A DNA stretch of 64,000 bases, from NCBI RefSeq assembly GCF_030272615.1, contig NC_081408.1, positions 622,664,476 through 622,728,475 on the forward strand, written 5' to 3'. The position numbers were made by a program, and so were the translations under genes. The DNA comes from Cryptomeria japonica (Eukaryota > Streptophyta > Pinopsida > Cupressales > Cupressaceae). This document shows, in pieces, positions 1 to 12,654 of the stretch. Each line of letters begins with the position of its first letter. The stretch's first letter is position 1. The notes under the pieces are model-generated. The model was given only the letters and a program-made list of their open reading frames with translations, did no database searches and had not been told where the DNA came from.

Positions 1-1969
1 AGGATTGGATGATTGATTGATGGGAATTTTGGAGATTTGATTGGATTAGAAGGAGAATGATTATGGAAGAATTGATAGATAATAGGAAGAATAAAAGGGA
101 AGGCTACCTAAAGTCGGATGAATGATTTGGACAAAAATATTGGTTGAGGAAGGATGATTGTTTGGATGGATGAAAGTGGATTGGGGATTGGAGAATTGCT
201 TGGATAGATAGAAATGGATTAGGGATTTGATGATGACAAGATGGAATTTGGAAAGAGGGAGGATTGATTGGTTCGAGGAAGGATGGACTTGGCAAGAGAT
301 ATCAAGCAATGAATACATGTTGGCCATTGACACAAATAGAGAATCCAAACACAACGCACATATCCTAGGAAGTTGGTTGAGGAGGAAAACCTTTGCTTGT
401 TGACTTAGATACACACCCAATAGCTAATCAAAATATGGTTGTTGAGTCTCACGCAATGGATTCTCAACACCATATTAGCCGACTCCAAATGCTAATGAGG
501 GCACGATATGGCAAGTCTCTTGGGGGAGTTACTATCTCCCTTGCACAAAGATTATCCACCTTTCGAAGGTGAACCAGGTAGTTTATATTCCTAGGGTTCT
601 TAGTAAGGGTTTATGTTTGAAGACTACCCTTTGCAGTCACGCAAGCGCAATTGAGGCCTATAGCCCAACAAAGTACCAAGCACAATGGTAGTCATGCAAG
701 CATGATTTAGACCTCAAGGGCCCTACAAAGTGCTCGATATGAGTATAAACTCAAATAGCTCCGTCCTCCGAGATTTTCATCTCAAAAGGCAATTTTATTA
801 TAGTGAGTTGGAATGCTTGGGTTTTAGCCATACTCACTTGGGTCGTTCCCCTCTCACCAATGCCTTTGTGAGTGTGCCAGGCAAATCGGGAGGGCAAGCT
901 CACTAAGGGTAAAAAGCATGCAAGCAAACTAGAAAAGTTTCAAGGGTCTGGATTTCTAATTATTTATATGGACAAGAGCATACTCTCCTACCTCTATGCT
1001 TTCTCAAACACATAAAACAAATAGTTTGTTTATCCAATTATATTTAAGTTCCTAAGAAAACAATTAAAAAGACACAATGTTTGCTTGTATCTCCTTAGGC
1101 AACCTACAAAACAACGAATTAGTAGTCCTATGGTTTGAGAAATAAATTCTTCGACAAGCAGAATCTTGGATTAACGTTCTGCAAAAACACAGGTTAGTAG
1201 TCTCAGATCATGCCTTAGACCAATCGGGTAGAACATGCAAAACTCAAAAAATCTGATCAACACAAAATTCTACAAAATCAGCGCTCGCGTTGTTCTGCAG
1301 GCGGTCGAGCTGAAACACCTACGTACATGCTGCAGTGGGGTCTGAAAATAGAAAACAAAAAATATGAAAAAATGCAGAAAAACACAAATTATACCTGGAG
1401 CAGCCGCGCTTCTCTACTATCGGTCGCATTGAAGCGTGTGCGCTTGCACCAAAAACAAAAAATGGTTAGCATCTAAACAAAATTTTGAAACTTCAAAATT
1501 TTGAAAATAAGCGGTATTTTGACAGAGCGCCCGTGATATTCGCAGAGCACTCATGCTAAAGCGACGTTTCTAAAATTAAAAAGAGCTAGATTCAAAGGAT
1601 TAACTATTTTTTTAAGCTTTTTCCTTTTTATGTGTGTTTTTAATAACTAATTAAAAAAATAGAAAGCCGAATGAATAAGAGCAAAACGGAGAAATGAATG
1701 GAGAGATATTGGAATCGGATGCGTTGTTCCCGCAGTGCTCGCGCTGATAGGCAGACCTCCAAAACTACGAGTTAGACAAATTCGAATTTAAATCAAATGC
1801 GCTGAAGCGTGTGTGCACACGCTGAAGACTGTGTCGCCTGCGCTAAACTCATATCGCTCATGTCAAATTGTGGTCGCTTGTGCTATTCCGATACCTGCAA
1901 CTAAAAACTCACAAAAACTTCAAGAAAATTGTTAAATTAGGGACGTGGGTCCCACCGGGCGTGCCAAAA
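1..1969 (-). mobile_element. 5' leader of a Ty3/gypsy-type LTR element, running off the left edge
   Basis: The stretch lies just downstream (minus-strand sense) of an LTR and primer-binding site, so it should be the untranslated leader of a retrotransposon whose coding part is outside the window. No convincing coding region is seen. Bases 1-300 are a purine-rich GGATTG/GATTGATT low-complexity tract. Bases 480-960 are unique-looking. Bases 1270-1900 hold scattered GCGCT/AGCGC words resembling the AGCGCAT words at 52.2-52.65 kb. Small open frames here look accidental. Assignment to gypsy rests on the primer site and LTR form only. Confidence 0.5.
1948..1966 (-). promoter_or_regulatory. Primer-binding site of the left LTR element
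   Basis: On the minus strand the LTR ends in CA, then comes TTT, then TGGCACGCCCGGTGGGACC. A TGG start three bases after an LTR end is the expected layout of a tRNA primer site, and this string resembles sites common in plant Ty3/gypsy elements. I did not assign the tRNA. Confidence 0.7.
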
Positions 1970-2951
1970 TGAACCAAGGGAAAGCTAGTGTGAGGGTAAA
2001 TGGCTAGTTAAAATATAAATAAACATAAAATATTCAAATGAACTTAACCAATACCATTATGCCTTCATAAGTCTTCACTTGTTCCTCGGATTGAGCTTGA
2101 TGAAGTGAAGGGGCTCCTTTGATGCTCCACTTGATTGGCTCTTTGCTTGTTGTAGATGTGGATTGTTCTCAAATACTCAACAAGATAGATAGACTAAGGA
2201 TTTGAATTTGGATGAAGGATAGATGGATATGGATAATAAGGATTTGATAGAGGACTATGAGAAAATGATGAAAATGTGATAGAGGGAGATGAGAGGAGAA
2301 ATCGCTAGCATGATGATAGAAGAATGGAAGACTCCTCCATTTGAGAAGGAAAGATGCTTCAATTTATAGATTGGAGGAGGCCAATGGAGGGCCAAGATTG
2401 ATTTGCTTATGAAGGGCTAAGATTTATTCAAGATAGTGGACATGGATCAAGGATGCATTGGAGAAATAAAAAAGAATATAAAATTCCTTGGGAAAAGGGG
2501 GGAAAAGAAATTTGAATTTCAAAGTGAGGATGCATAGGGGGATTCAAAGAAATTTGAATTTCTTTGAGAGGTTCAAGATTGGTGTGATATGAGTGGGAGA
2601 ATTTAAAATTGGAGGATAATGATAAGTGGGATTATGAGTGATTTTAGAGGAATTAATTAGGCTGAGTGGGGATTAGGAAAAAGTGATTTGTAGAAATCAC
2701 ATGATTAGGTTAATTAATTAAAATTAATTAACTGAGTGGGTTTAGAGGAAATAATTATTGGAGGGACTTTAGAAGAATAGGGAAATAATTTATTTATTTG
2801 ATAAATTAATTAATGGACAATAGTTTTAGGATTGATTAAATTAGATTTAATTAATACTGAGAAGAATAAGGATAACACAATTAAATAAATTAATTATGTT
2901 GACAGGCTTAAATTAAATAAATATTTATTTAATTAATTTTAGGTGTTTACA
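1970..2951 (-). repeat. 5' LTR of the left Ty3/gypsy-type element
   Basis: Read on the minus strand it starts TGTAAACACC and ends TTCA just before the primer site, about 982 bp. A TATA-like TATAAATT sits at 2361-2368 on the minus strand. The first 250 bases (minus sense) are made of TTAATTAA-type AT-rich words. The LTR at 50193-51631 also begins TGTAAAC and has the same AT-rich start, suggesting related families. The end could be 2951 or 2953. Confidence 0.65.
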
Positions 2952-2955
2952 CAAA

Positions 2956-4504
2956 CTTTTGGCCTCCATAGTCTTTCTATCTCTCTAGTTTTGTGACAAG
3001 TGTTTGATTGCAGCTGATCTTCGAGAGCTATGGGGTTAAATCAAAAAATCCAAATGGCATCTAATGTGTCTTTGGTGCCTAGGCCCCTTCATCTTTATTC
3101 GAGGAGGCCTTTTTTTCATCACAACTTGGACATCTATGTCGCTTTCTTGCATGCCATGTATTATTGAATAATTGTTTCCAACACTTTGATTTTTGGGCAT
3201 TTTGAGCATCATTTTCATGCACTTCTTTGTTTGTAGATACATTGAAATAAAGTTCCAGTCTTGTGTACGGTTTTTGGAAATTTTGCACATTTTGTTATGC
3301 CTTATTTTGTACATGCATTGTACAAAAAATGTCATGGGGGGTTGTGTAGTGCTTTTTGTTTTGTCATCACACCTTTGTCGAGTGAGTGTTCCTCCATGAC
3401 AACATTGAGTCTTAGATATTCTTATCCCATGTGTGAGTTCATTGGTTGCATACCCTTTTTCAGTTGTAGGTACTTTCTTGTGCACATTTAGATGTTTGTT
3501 TTCCTTCATGCACTTCATGGTGACACGGTTTTGGTGGACCTGTCATGCCTCTCCCTTGTCAGCATTATGAGGGATTTCTACTATTGGTGATAATGCTTCC
3601 TTGGTTTCACTTTGGAGTTAGACACTCTTTCATTTCACTTTTGTGGAGGCAACCTTTCATCTTCTTCTAATAAGTTCTTTAGACTATTGGTACTTGTATT
3701 TTTTACTAGCAGTTTACTCTTGCATATTTGATTAGTTTTGTTGGGGTCACTCGTGTAGATTCATGTTATATATGTATCTTCGATTGCTAGATGCTTTTGC
3801 CTTCATTTGTTGTCTGGTTGTTAGAGTAGTGTCAAGCGGTTCTTCATTAAGCACTATAACAATCTTTTTATTTGGCAGTTGTCTACAACTTCTTTGTGCT
3901 TTAAAGAATGTTCTTTAAGTTCCTATTCTTTTGGGACATTTTCTTGTAGGCTTCTTAGTCTTTCATTCTCTTTTTCTCTCTTTTGGAGAGGAGTTTTCTC
4001 CCATGGGGTTTTTATCCTTTTCTTTGTTTGCAAGAGATTGCATTGCATTGGTTTGTACATGGGTACCTAATCAGGCCTTTAGTTGTCAGGACTCATCTTG
4101 CATTCACACATTTAGAGGTTTTCTACTTCACCCTAAGTTTCACTTAAGGGGGGTGTTAGAGCATTTTAACAACTTGTTATGCTTTATTGCTTAAGTTCAC
4201 TTAATTGTGCTTCTAGTTGCTTAAGTTCTCTTACTTGTGCATCTAGTTTAGCTAGAGTTGAGATTTTGTTAGCTTTTCGTGCATTCACTTTAATTCTCCT
4301 AAATTTAGCTTAGGGAATCTTTGTGCTTTCTTTATAAACACATCATTATACAATTCAATCAATTTAGTCATTGCGTAATCAATATGATGCACATTTCTGG
4401 ATCAAGCTTTTGGCCTCCATAGTCTTTCTATCTCTCTAGTTTTATGACAGGTGTTTGATTGCAAATGATCTTCAAGAGTTGCGGGGTTGAATAAAAAAAC
4501 TCCA
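2956..4504 (+). mobile_element. Short copia-like LTR element relic (copy 1)
   Basis: A block of about 97 bp at 2956-3052 is repeated at about 4404-4504, as expected for the end of a truncated 5' LTR and the end of a 3' LTR. After 3052 comes AA and then TGGCATCTAATG, possibly a decayed primer site. Before 4154 lies AAGGGGGG, a polypurine tract. The 1.1-kb interior has no recognisable gag or pol. The interior at about 3540-4150 matches the minus strand at 5.9-6.45 kb, for example the shared words around 3546-3610. It is a non-autonomous or deleted member, cut on the left by the gypsy LTR. Confidence 0.6.
4154..4504 (+). repeat. 3' LTR of copia-like relic copy 1
   Basis: It starts TGTTAGAGCATT right after a G6 polypurine tract and ends near CTCCA at 4504, about 351 bp. 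Its last 100 bp match 2956-3052 with few differences. A TTTATAAACA box at about 4331 could be its promoter. Confidence 0.6.
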
Positions 4505-5437
4505 ATATTTATATTAGAGTTTTGGTTTTCATGGATTATATTATATCTATTTTATTTACTAACATACTTATATTTTAAAAAATCTATGTAAAATATGTCA
4601 AGAGATATTGATTTAGAGATAATTTTTAAATTTTAAGAATATCATAATGATGGTTGATATGTAAGGAAACGAGATCCTAAGCTTGTGAATGCAAACTAAG
4701 ATCTCAAGTCTCCCTTGCATGACATTGGAATGCAAATAGGCTCAACTACAGTCCTGATCGGAGAGTTGAGCACTAGGAATTTTGTTCCTTTGTTGAAATG
4801 GAATTGAAAGTGTGAAGTGTGCCTATGAGATCTAGGGTTAATGATAAAAAATAATTGATTTTAGTAGTAAACAACAACTGTAGAAAGAATAATAAACATT
4901 GCAAGCCAGGTCTAGAATAGAGATACAAAGAGGAACTTTGATTTGAAATCTAGAGCAAGAAGTGTTGGACACAAGTGCTAGGCACCCTAGTCTAAAGGTG
5001 TCCACAATTGATGAAGATGACCAAGAATCTAGTCAAGTGGCTCTGAAATATTGTCTTCTAAAAATGACCTAGAATAGTAGTACAAGGGCATCTAGTGAAT
5101 TAGACCAAGGTTTTTTGCCTGTTTGAAATTTATCACAACCTATAATAGTCTACTCTACACTCTTGTACCACTTTCACTATCAAATATAAATCTACACACA
5201 AAAAAAACAAGAAATAAGGGTTGTGTTGTATAGGGGCTTGCCTAAGTCAAACGTTGTGTTGATGTTCCCAGCTCTACAACAATTACGATGATGAAAAAGA
5301 GTGTGCTCCTTAGAATGATAGAAGCTAAATAATAATGAAATTGTTGAATTGGTAAAAATTACCTCAAGTATGAAACCCATTGTTATAATTCGTGAAATGT
5401 GAATCTCACAAGCCCAATTATCTTCTGCAAGGATACC
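4505..5437. other. Non-coding stretch, nothing recognised
   Basis: AT-rich DNA without a supportable gene or repeat. It may belong to the host DNA between the two relics or to a decayed element. Confidence 0.4.
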
Positions 5438-5879
5438 TGTCACACATGAAGAGAGAATTGAACAACAAAATAATTGAAGATAATAACAATGAAATTGATT
5501 GAATTGCTTTGAAATTGCTTGAGTTACAGTGAAGGATACGACATCCTTATAAATAAATCTAACTCTAGAGATAGAAACCCTAAATAATGGAGTTTACAAG
5601 ATAGACTGAAAGTTAAAGAAGAATGTATGAATCGGTCATGTATTCACAAATAGTGCATAATAGACTAATTAAATGCACGAAACTCTCGAAATCTAAACAT
5701 AGTTTGCTTTTCCTAGTTTGCATTATCCATGGAGATAAATATTATTTAACTATCCTTAATTAATTAATCAATTAATTAAATAATAAATGCCATTAATTAA
5801 TTACTAATTAAGGCATAGATTATTTAGTGAATTAATGCAATTAAGTGAATAATTAATGTATGAATTATTTACTCCAACA
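5438..5879 (-). repeat. LTR of copia-like relic copy 2
   Basis: On the minus strand it starts TGTTGGAGTAAA directly after the G-run and could end at GTGTGACA (plus 5438). It carries TTTATAAGG as a possible TATA box and a TTAATTAA-rich block at 5750-5830. The start is well placed. The end is a guess, since no second LTR is visible. Confidence 0.5.
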
Positions 5880-6450
5880 CCACCCCCCCCCCCCCCCCCC
5901 CCTGAATTCACAACTGGGGAGAAAGGCAAAAAAAGATGTAGGAAAAAAGCATGCAAAGATGAATGCAAGATGGGTCCCAACATAAAAACTGATGAGGTAC
6001 CCATGAACAAACATGCAAGTTTTTCATAAATGGAGTAAAGCAGAAAACCCAGTGGGAACAAAACTCCTCTCCAAAAGAGAAACAAAAGACGAGTGTGAAG
6101 AAACATTGAAGCATGAAGAAGTTGTAGACATTGTCGTAGAATGATTGCTATGATGTTGAAAAAAGAATTTCCAGAAATAGGAATGCAAGAGTGTCCATAT
6201 GGTAAGTATTCCATCTCACCCAAATGCATGGGTAACTAGCTATTGCATCTGCTTAGTACATATGAACAAACACTGAATACATAGAACCTCCAACGTGAAA
6301 CCAAGGAAGCATTAGCACCAATAGTAGAAACCCCCTCATATTGCTGACAAGGGAAAGGTATGACAGGTACACTGCATCTGAATGCTATTCTCCATGATGC
6401 TAAAAAACATAGAGATCTGAGACAAGAAAGGTGGAGCTCGGATCACATGA
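5880..6450 (-). mobile_element. 3' internal end of copia-like relic copy 2, with G20 polypurine run
   Basis: The minus strand matches copy 1 (about 3540-4150 plus) over several hundred bases, including the GTCATACCT/CTTGTCAGCA and GGAGAGGAGTTTT words. This shows a shared 3' untranslated region. The polypurine tract has grown into 20 consecutive C on the plus strand (5883-5902), that is G20 in the element's sense. The open frame across it is not a credible protein. Confidence 0.55.
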
Positions 6451-8457
6451 GAACTGGAGTATGTTGAAAGGGCATAGAAACCTCCAAGCAAATTCAAATT
6501 GGCAGGCGTAGAACCACTCACTCGCCAACTAGCGCGTGATATGGAGAAGATTTTATAAATTATCAAGCAAATTCCATTGGCAGGTGTAAATCTTTCTCCA
6601 TGAACCTTGCCAACATCCTTCCTGCGTGGTATGATGTGAAAGGGTGTTTAAAAAAACTTTCAGCAAATTGCAATGAGCATGCTTTTCCAGTCCTCCCTGC
6701 GTGGTGCGTGTGAGTTGGAGTGTGGCGTGAAGGTTTGATTTTTTTTCAAACAAATGCATGTTGGCAGGTTTAAAGCCCAGGGCTTGCGTTAGGTGTAGAG
6801 CAGGCGTTAAAAGCTTCAAGTCAATGCAGATGGCAGGGGTTACATTGGTAAGAGGCTTCAGAAATTTCCAAGCAAATTCAATCGCAAGGCATAAAGTGTT
6901 ATCCCACATTAGTTGTGGGGAGGAAATATTTTGCATTTAAATACAAAGCCACACACATGTAAAGTGTCAAAAGCATGTGGCTTTTAGCAGGCAAGAGGAG
7001 CTAGCTCAGCGACCCATTGGACCCCACACATGCAGACACGTAGATTGAGGCACCTATATTTTGCGACAAGGCAGAGGTTAAAGGTCGAGAAAGTTCGAGG
7101 AAGATCGACGGTGGTTGTTGTACCGCGATGGAAAGATGCTTGCCAGTTACCCATCGCGACTCAGCGACAAAGAAGAGCCAAGGTCCGATGGTGGGCCCGA
7201 CGGTGCTGAAGTGGCGGATGAGGTGGTGAACAGGTGGATCTGCGAGCAAATCATAGAATGACACATGGAAGGGCCCTGTCTGTAGAGAAAGAGAAAAATC
7301 AAATTTAAATACATAGTTTCAGACTATAGTAAAAATGCAAAAATTTAAATGACTGATCTGCATGAGAGATTAATTCATTGATGGGTTATTTTTTACCCAA
7401 ATATGGGCATATTATATGTCATTGGAAAGCTCTCAGAGGGAGGAGTTCATTTCTATAGTCAGGTTCAACAAATATCAGATATTTTGAGAGAAGTTTCCAC
7501 AAGGAATGATGCAAAGAATTTTTTCAATTGGGGAAAGAGGACACTTGGCAATTTGTGATGCAAATTTGATCTTTTCCCTCTTCTTCATATTTTCAATTCT
7601 TCTCATTTGTAAGGGTTCCAAAAAATTTGTGAGAAGGCTCCAGAATTATGTGTTTCTGATTATGAGTTTTCTTCTAAATCTGTACAGTGTGATGTCTTCT
7701 TTCAAACAATGAAGTATAATTCTTGTTGTAGGTATTTCTAGTTGTAGGTTTTACTTGTGTAAGGCATGAGTAGATTTCACATAAAATTGTCTCCAAATAT
7801 GTATTTCTTTGTTACAAATTAAAACCTCAAGGAGGCTGGAATTTGTCATCTCAAGGAGATTGTTGTGATTGTTTGTAGGCATTCTTCAATGAAGAGTTTA
7901 AATTATGTAATCAATCATAAATAATGGAATATATATTCAAGATCTGATGATTTTGTGAATGAGCTAAGTAATGCATTTATGTAAGGCATTGATGTAGGAA
8001 TATTCGATGATGAAGTGGATTTGTAGTAGAGGTTTTCATGTACAGTTTGATGTATGACTCCATGCCCTTGGATAAGGCATTGGTCTTGCAGATTCTGGGG
8101 ATTCTCAAAGAATTTTAAAAAATCAAATATCCATTTACTTTTATGTTTGCAGTTATAGTTGGTTCCACCTATCTCATGCTCCAATTTAGTTGAGATGTCA
8201 ATGTAGATCTAGCCCATCTGCAGTAACCTCCTTGTTGTTGAGCCTTTTGAGATTTATCTGCTTTTGTTGATGTTGTCTTGTGTGTAATGGGTCTGATTCA
8301 ATGCATCAAAGGTACACCCACCTAGGTTTTGCAGAGCTTGAAGAGTAGAAGGATTTAGATCCTTGTTATGTTGTCCAAGTCCTGAAGTTCTTCATAGATT
8401 GAAATTGGCTTTTTCATAGATAAATTGTAGGTGAACTTGGGTTACTCATTTTTGGAG
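6451..8457. other. Non-coding stretch with degenerate repeats
   Basis: From about 6480 to 6900 the phrase CAAGCAAATTC followed by a GGCAGG-type word recurs at uneven spacing of roughly 60-130 bp, together with CCTGCGTGG words. This suggests a decayed minisatellite. At about 6898-6945 GTTATCCCACATT is followed by a TATA-like TTTAAATAC, which looks like an LTR promoter remnant. From 7.3 to 8.45 kb I see nothing coding. Confidence 0.35.
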
Positions 8458-10824
8458 AACAACACCATAATTTCTTGGATCTTCTTGTATTGCTAGTACG
8501 GGAACGTTGTAGACCACATTCATGGTGAGCGACGAAGAATTGATTCCCTTGAAGATACAAAAGGTTCCAGGTACTTTAAAATTATTATTATATATAGTGT
8601 AATTGTAATTTACTTACTGATCACTCGTTTTGGACTAATTATCCCATGATTTTTTTGCAGGAAATGATATTTTTTTATAAAAATCTTAATGACATTGCAT
8701 TGCAAATGTTTGGGCCCACCATACATAAAAGGTGGAACATCATATGTGAACTAACCCTAACCCACTATTTTTATTTCACATCATTTCTAGAATAGTTTTC
8801 CTTTGATCCATTTCTTGAACCATATTAAAGGTAGCTTCAGTTCATTTCTGAATCTAATAGGTTTGTTTTTGCTTAAAAGGTGGAATGACCAAGAAAACAG
8901 GTTAAAAGATGAACTCACAAACCGTATGGTTAAGTTGTTCGGAAATGACACATTTGACAAAACCAATCTCCTTGAAAAAGCTGGCACATATCTAAAGTAT
9001 GCAAGGGACTGGTATAGGACACATTTAGAGAAGAACGTAAAGTACGAGCATCCCCCCATGATTCTGGAGAGGGAGTGGAAGGACCTGATTTTGGATGCGA
9101 AGGAGAGAGTTGAAAGGAAAAAAGGAAAACCACCACTAGACGCAAGAAGAAGGTATGTGATACTATTAAGAATGTAATTATGTACTGATTACTCTTTATA
9201 TTTATATAATCTAACATATTTCAAAATTTTCATAGACTGAGTGACACGTCAAAGGCAACCAAGGCAAGACAAGAAAAGCACGGGCAACACAAACTCGGCT
9301 CTGGTGGTTATATGAAACTTGCCACACGAATCGTAAGAATCAGTAAATGAAATATCGCATCAAAATATTTATAAATTGCAAACAATTTTTTTTTGAGAAA
9401 ATAATACAAGCAAAATTCATGATACTAAGCAAAAATGCAGGGCTCTGAATTCAATAGAGTGCTCACAGAAGATGACAAGAGAATTGCCTACCAGCAAGGC
9501 TATACAACTGTGGCTGAACGACTATGAGAATTGAGTGGGAAAACATGAGATTCTGGTGCATCCGTCACACAGGTAAATAAGCCATATGAAAATAATTTCA
9601 AATTGAATACCTTACCAATAATCTATTTGATGTTAAGTTCCAACATAAAGTGAATTTATTTGTTTTAATTAAGCAAGCAATTATAAGAATTTGCCTAACA
9701 TTGAAATGTAGCCTGATAATCGTGGAACACAACCTCCACATGAAGGTCCGGATGTGCATCCCAGTAGTGGAGGTATTCATTTGCTATTCAATTTTTTTTA
9801 TGTAATTATTAATACAAATAAACATCTTAAATTGTAATTGGTGTAGAAATTAATGTAACCTTTTTTGTTACTATTTTAGAGCATGTAGTCGGTGGTGACC
9901 AAGTGGAGCATGATCCGGGTAGAGAACATTAGGAACGTGATGTTCCCCAGTCAGGTAAAGAGGACCATTGTTATTCATTTAAACATATTTAATTGCAATT
10001 GGTGTATTGATTAATGTAACCTTTCGTATTTCAACTCTAGAGGATCTAGAGGGTGTTCAACATGTTGAGGTTGAGGCTAGACAAAATGATTTCGAAGATG
10101 ATGTGGCCCCATCAGGTAAAGAGCACCATAGTTATGTTCTTTAAATTAATGAAATACTTGTAACAAAAATAAAAAATGATTTGAATTTAACCCATTTCTT
10201 TGTTATTGCAGAGGACCCCCCTTTGCATCGGTGTCCTCATCCTGAGAAGAGAACTAGGCATACATCGAGATCACGAGCAGAGGGCAGAACAATTGAAGAG
10301 GGGGGAAGTGATGAAGAAAACGATGGTCCACTTGGACTTTTCATAGCTTCAAAAAAAATAAAAAAAATGATTGTAATCTGCATTATTTGATAATGATTGA
10401 TTTTTATGTGTTAATGAATGTAATAATGTGCTAATGAATGTTCATGAATGATATGTGTTAATTAATATTGATGAATTTTGCGTGTTAATGAGTGAATTAA
10501 TGTTGTGTTATTGAATGTTATGTGATAATGAATGAATGTTATATTTTATTAATGGATGAAACAATGAATGAATGTTAGATGTTAACTAGGAATTTAAAGT
10601 GATGTTGGGGAGGGGGGGGGGGAGGGGCCAAATGAGCTTCCACCTTCACGTGGTTGGCCTTGTTAAGTAGAGAATATTAAACTATTCTCGAAACCAAGCG
10701 AAGCTCAATAAGATAACACACTTTTCAATATTTCATTATGTTGCACAACTAATCTTATTGAATAATGTATATTGAATCTTAATTGTAGGGTCCACTAGAG
10801 ACAACACGAACAACACCACCACAA
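8458..10824 (+). mobile_element. CACTA transposon fragment (copy A): Transposase_24-like second gene
   Basis: This block repeats 42.75-45.12 kb in the same orientation, with exons and introns aligned. An exon at about 8875-9155 encodes the plant Transposase_24-type region, with motifs KAGTYLKYARDWYR and HPPMILEREWKDL. The next exon (about 9237-9330) encodes the basic KARQEKHGQHKLGSGGY-type box, and a further exon at 9440-9550 continues it. Acidic and Arg/Ser-rich exons follow to 10390. The 5' part of the element (TNP2 and SET) is missing. I find no CACTA terminal repeat on either side. It ends directly beside a clathrin exon. Confidence 0.65.
10624..10824 (+). repeat. Conserved 3' non-coding block of the CACTA element, copy A
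   Basis: This stretch is nearly identical to 44924-45121 (about 7 differences in 190 bases by eye), more conserved than the flanking introns. It holds two inverted repeats kept in both copies: GAGAATA/TATTCTC at 10670-10676 and 10683-10689, and TCAATAAGAT/ATCTTATTGA at 10705-10714 and 10752-10761. A CACGTG word lies at about 10647. It follows a G-rich run at about 10606-10626. It could be a transposase-binding or end region. Confidence 0.5.
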
Positions 10825-11879
10825 GTAAGTGGTCTGTTTTTTAAGTTTTTTTTTTCATGATAATCTGGGAAGGTTCATCTGCAATGTTATGTGTAACTGT
10901 GAAGGTGAGAAATTTATATTTTTTGTGATTCTGACATTTATTTTTTGTTCCAGGTGGATGACTTGGAAGAGGTCAATGATTACTATCAAAACAGGGGTCG
11001 CTTTGATGAACTCATATCCGTGTTTGTGATGAGAAGCAACACTGGAAGGAACTTACATATTTATATATTCAAGATTATGAATATGATAATGCTGCCACTA
11101 CTATCATGAACCATTCTCCAGAGGCATGGGATCATATACAATTTAAAGATGTAGTTAAAGTGGCCAAGGTTGAATTGTACTACAAAGTTGTACACTTTTA
11201 TTTGCAAGAACACCCAGATCTTATTAATGACCTCTTGAATGCCCTTTCCCTTAGGGTAGACCACACACTAGTGGTTGACATCATGCGTAAGGTACGACTC
11301 TAAACTCTTTTTTTCTGTTACTGTTTTTAGGATTGCCGAGATGTCTTTCACTTGGGTATTAAGTTTTTCTAGATGTTCTCTTTAGCAGCTATTTGGTTTG
11401 GAAAAATTTCATGACTATCTTTTGTTCTATTGTATTTATTATCCATGTTGGACATCTCCATCTTGTGAAGTTGTACATGGTTGCAGTACAGAGCAACAAT
11501 GTAGCTACGGTTAATGAGGCTTTGAATGAAATTTATGTAGAAGAGGAAGATTATGATAGGCTTTGAGAATCTATAGATATGCATGATAACTTTAATCAGA
11601 TAGGGCTTGATCATAGGGTGAGAGGAACTTCTCTATTGGTTCTTTCATTTAAGTTTAAGAGGGATGTAATTTAGCATTTAAGTAGTTTTGTAATAATCTT
11701 CAATTTTAATTATGTTGAGAAACATGAACTTCTTGAATTCCGGTTAAAGGCTTTTCTATAGCAAATTTTTCGAGGAGGCAAATGATTCTTGAATTCTGTC
11801 TGGTTATATTTATTGCTTGTTGAAAATTATGAAATGCTTACTTATAATGTTTATGAAGTTGTGCCTGTATAAATTAAAA

Positions 11880-12654
11880 GTATGATTCCTTGATGAAATT
11901 TGCTTTTGAAAATACTCGATTTAATTATATCAGATCAACAAAATACCAATGCCTTCATCCCATACTGATTTCACACTATTTCAAATTGAAAGATCCTACG
12001 TATAACCATGGAGACAATTTTAATAACTTGTTTTCAAAACAAGACCATCACATCAAAAGCATCTATATGGATTGTAACTAAAATATAAAATATAGTTAGT
12101 CTTATTGAATTTTAACTCTACTCTGAAAGACCAATAAGACAATTTGAAACTTGCCAACCAACCTTTCAAACTGATGCTCAAACTGGAAATTAGTCTCAAT
12201 CACAATAGCATAAGATAGCACATTGATGCAATCTAATAAAATAGATTTATCACATGGAACTAATCAATAAATTGAAAAGCATATACCATTCAGAATGAAG
12301 AACACTTGAAATTTATATTGAAAATAGATAATCAAACTAGTTGATTTCAATATGTATCATCCATCAAATTTGATATTTCCAGAAAACAAACTGCATAAGT
12401 GTTGTATAAAATTGTCTTGATAAGATAAAACTTGAGGTATCTCCCTCAATTGTTCTAAAAGATCCTCCATTTATAGATGATGATTCATTTTGAAAGTAAA
12501 AGGGCATACCCTTTCATTAAAACTAAAATTAATAAAAACTAAGTAAAAACTAACTTCCTAAAAACTGTCTTTACAATACGAACACATTATAAAAACATAG
12601 AAAAACATGACTTTGGGCTCCAACTTAGACATCAGGTCTGGTCTCCCAACATCT
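11880..12654 (-). repeat. Possible 3' LTR of the inserted element
   Basis: On the minus strand it begins TGTTGGGAGACC and contains a TATA-like box and AT-rich DNA. There is no matching partner in the window, so the call rests on layout only. The left border is not defined. Confidence 0.35.

Noticed and set aside
5804-6229. 141-residue frame with a poly-Gly run
   Set aside because: It crosses the polypurine tract and LTR border of a relic. The Gly run is the G20 homopolymer.
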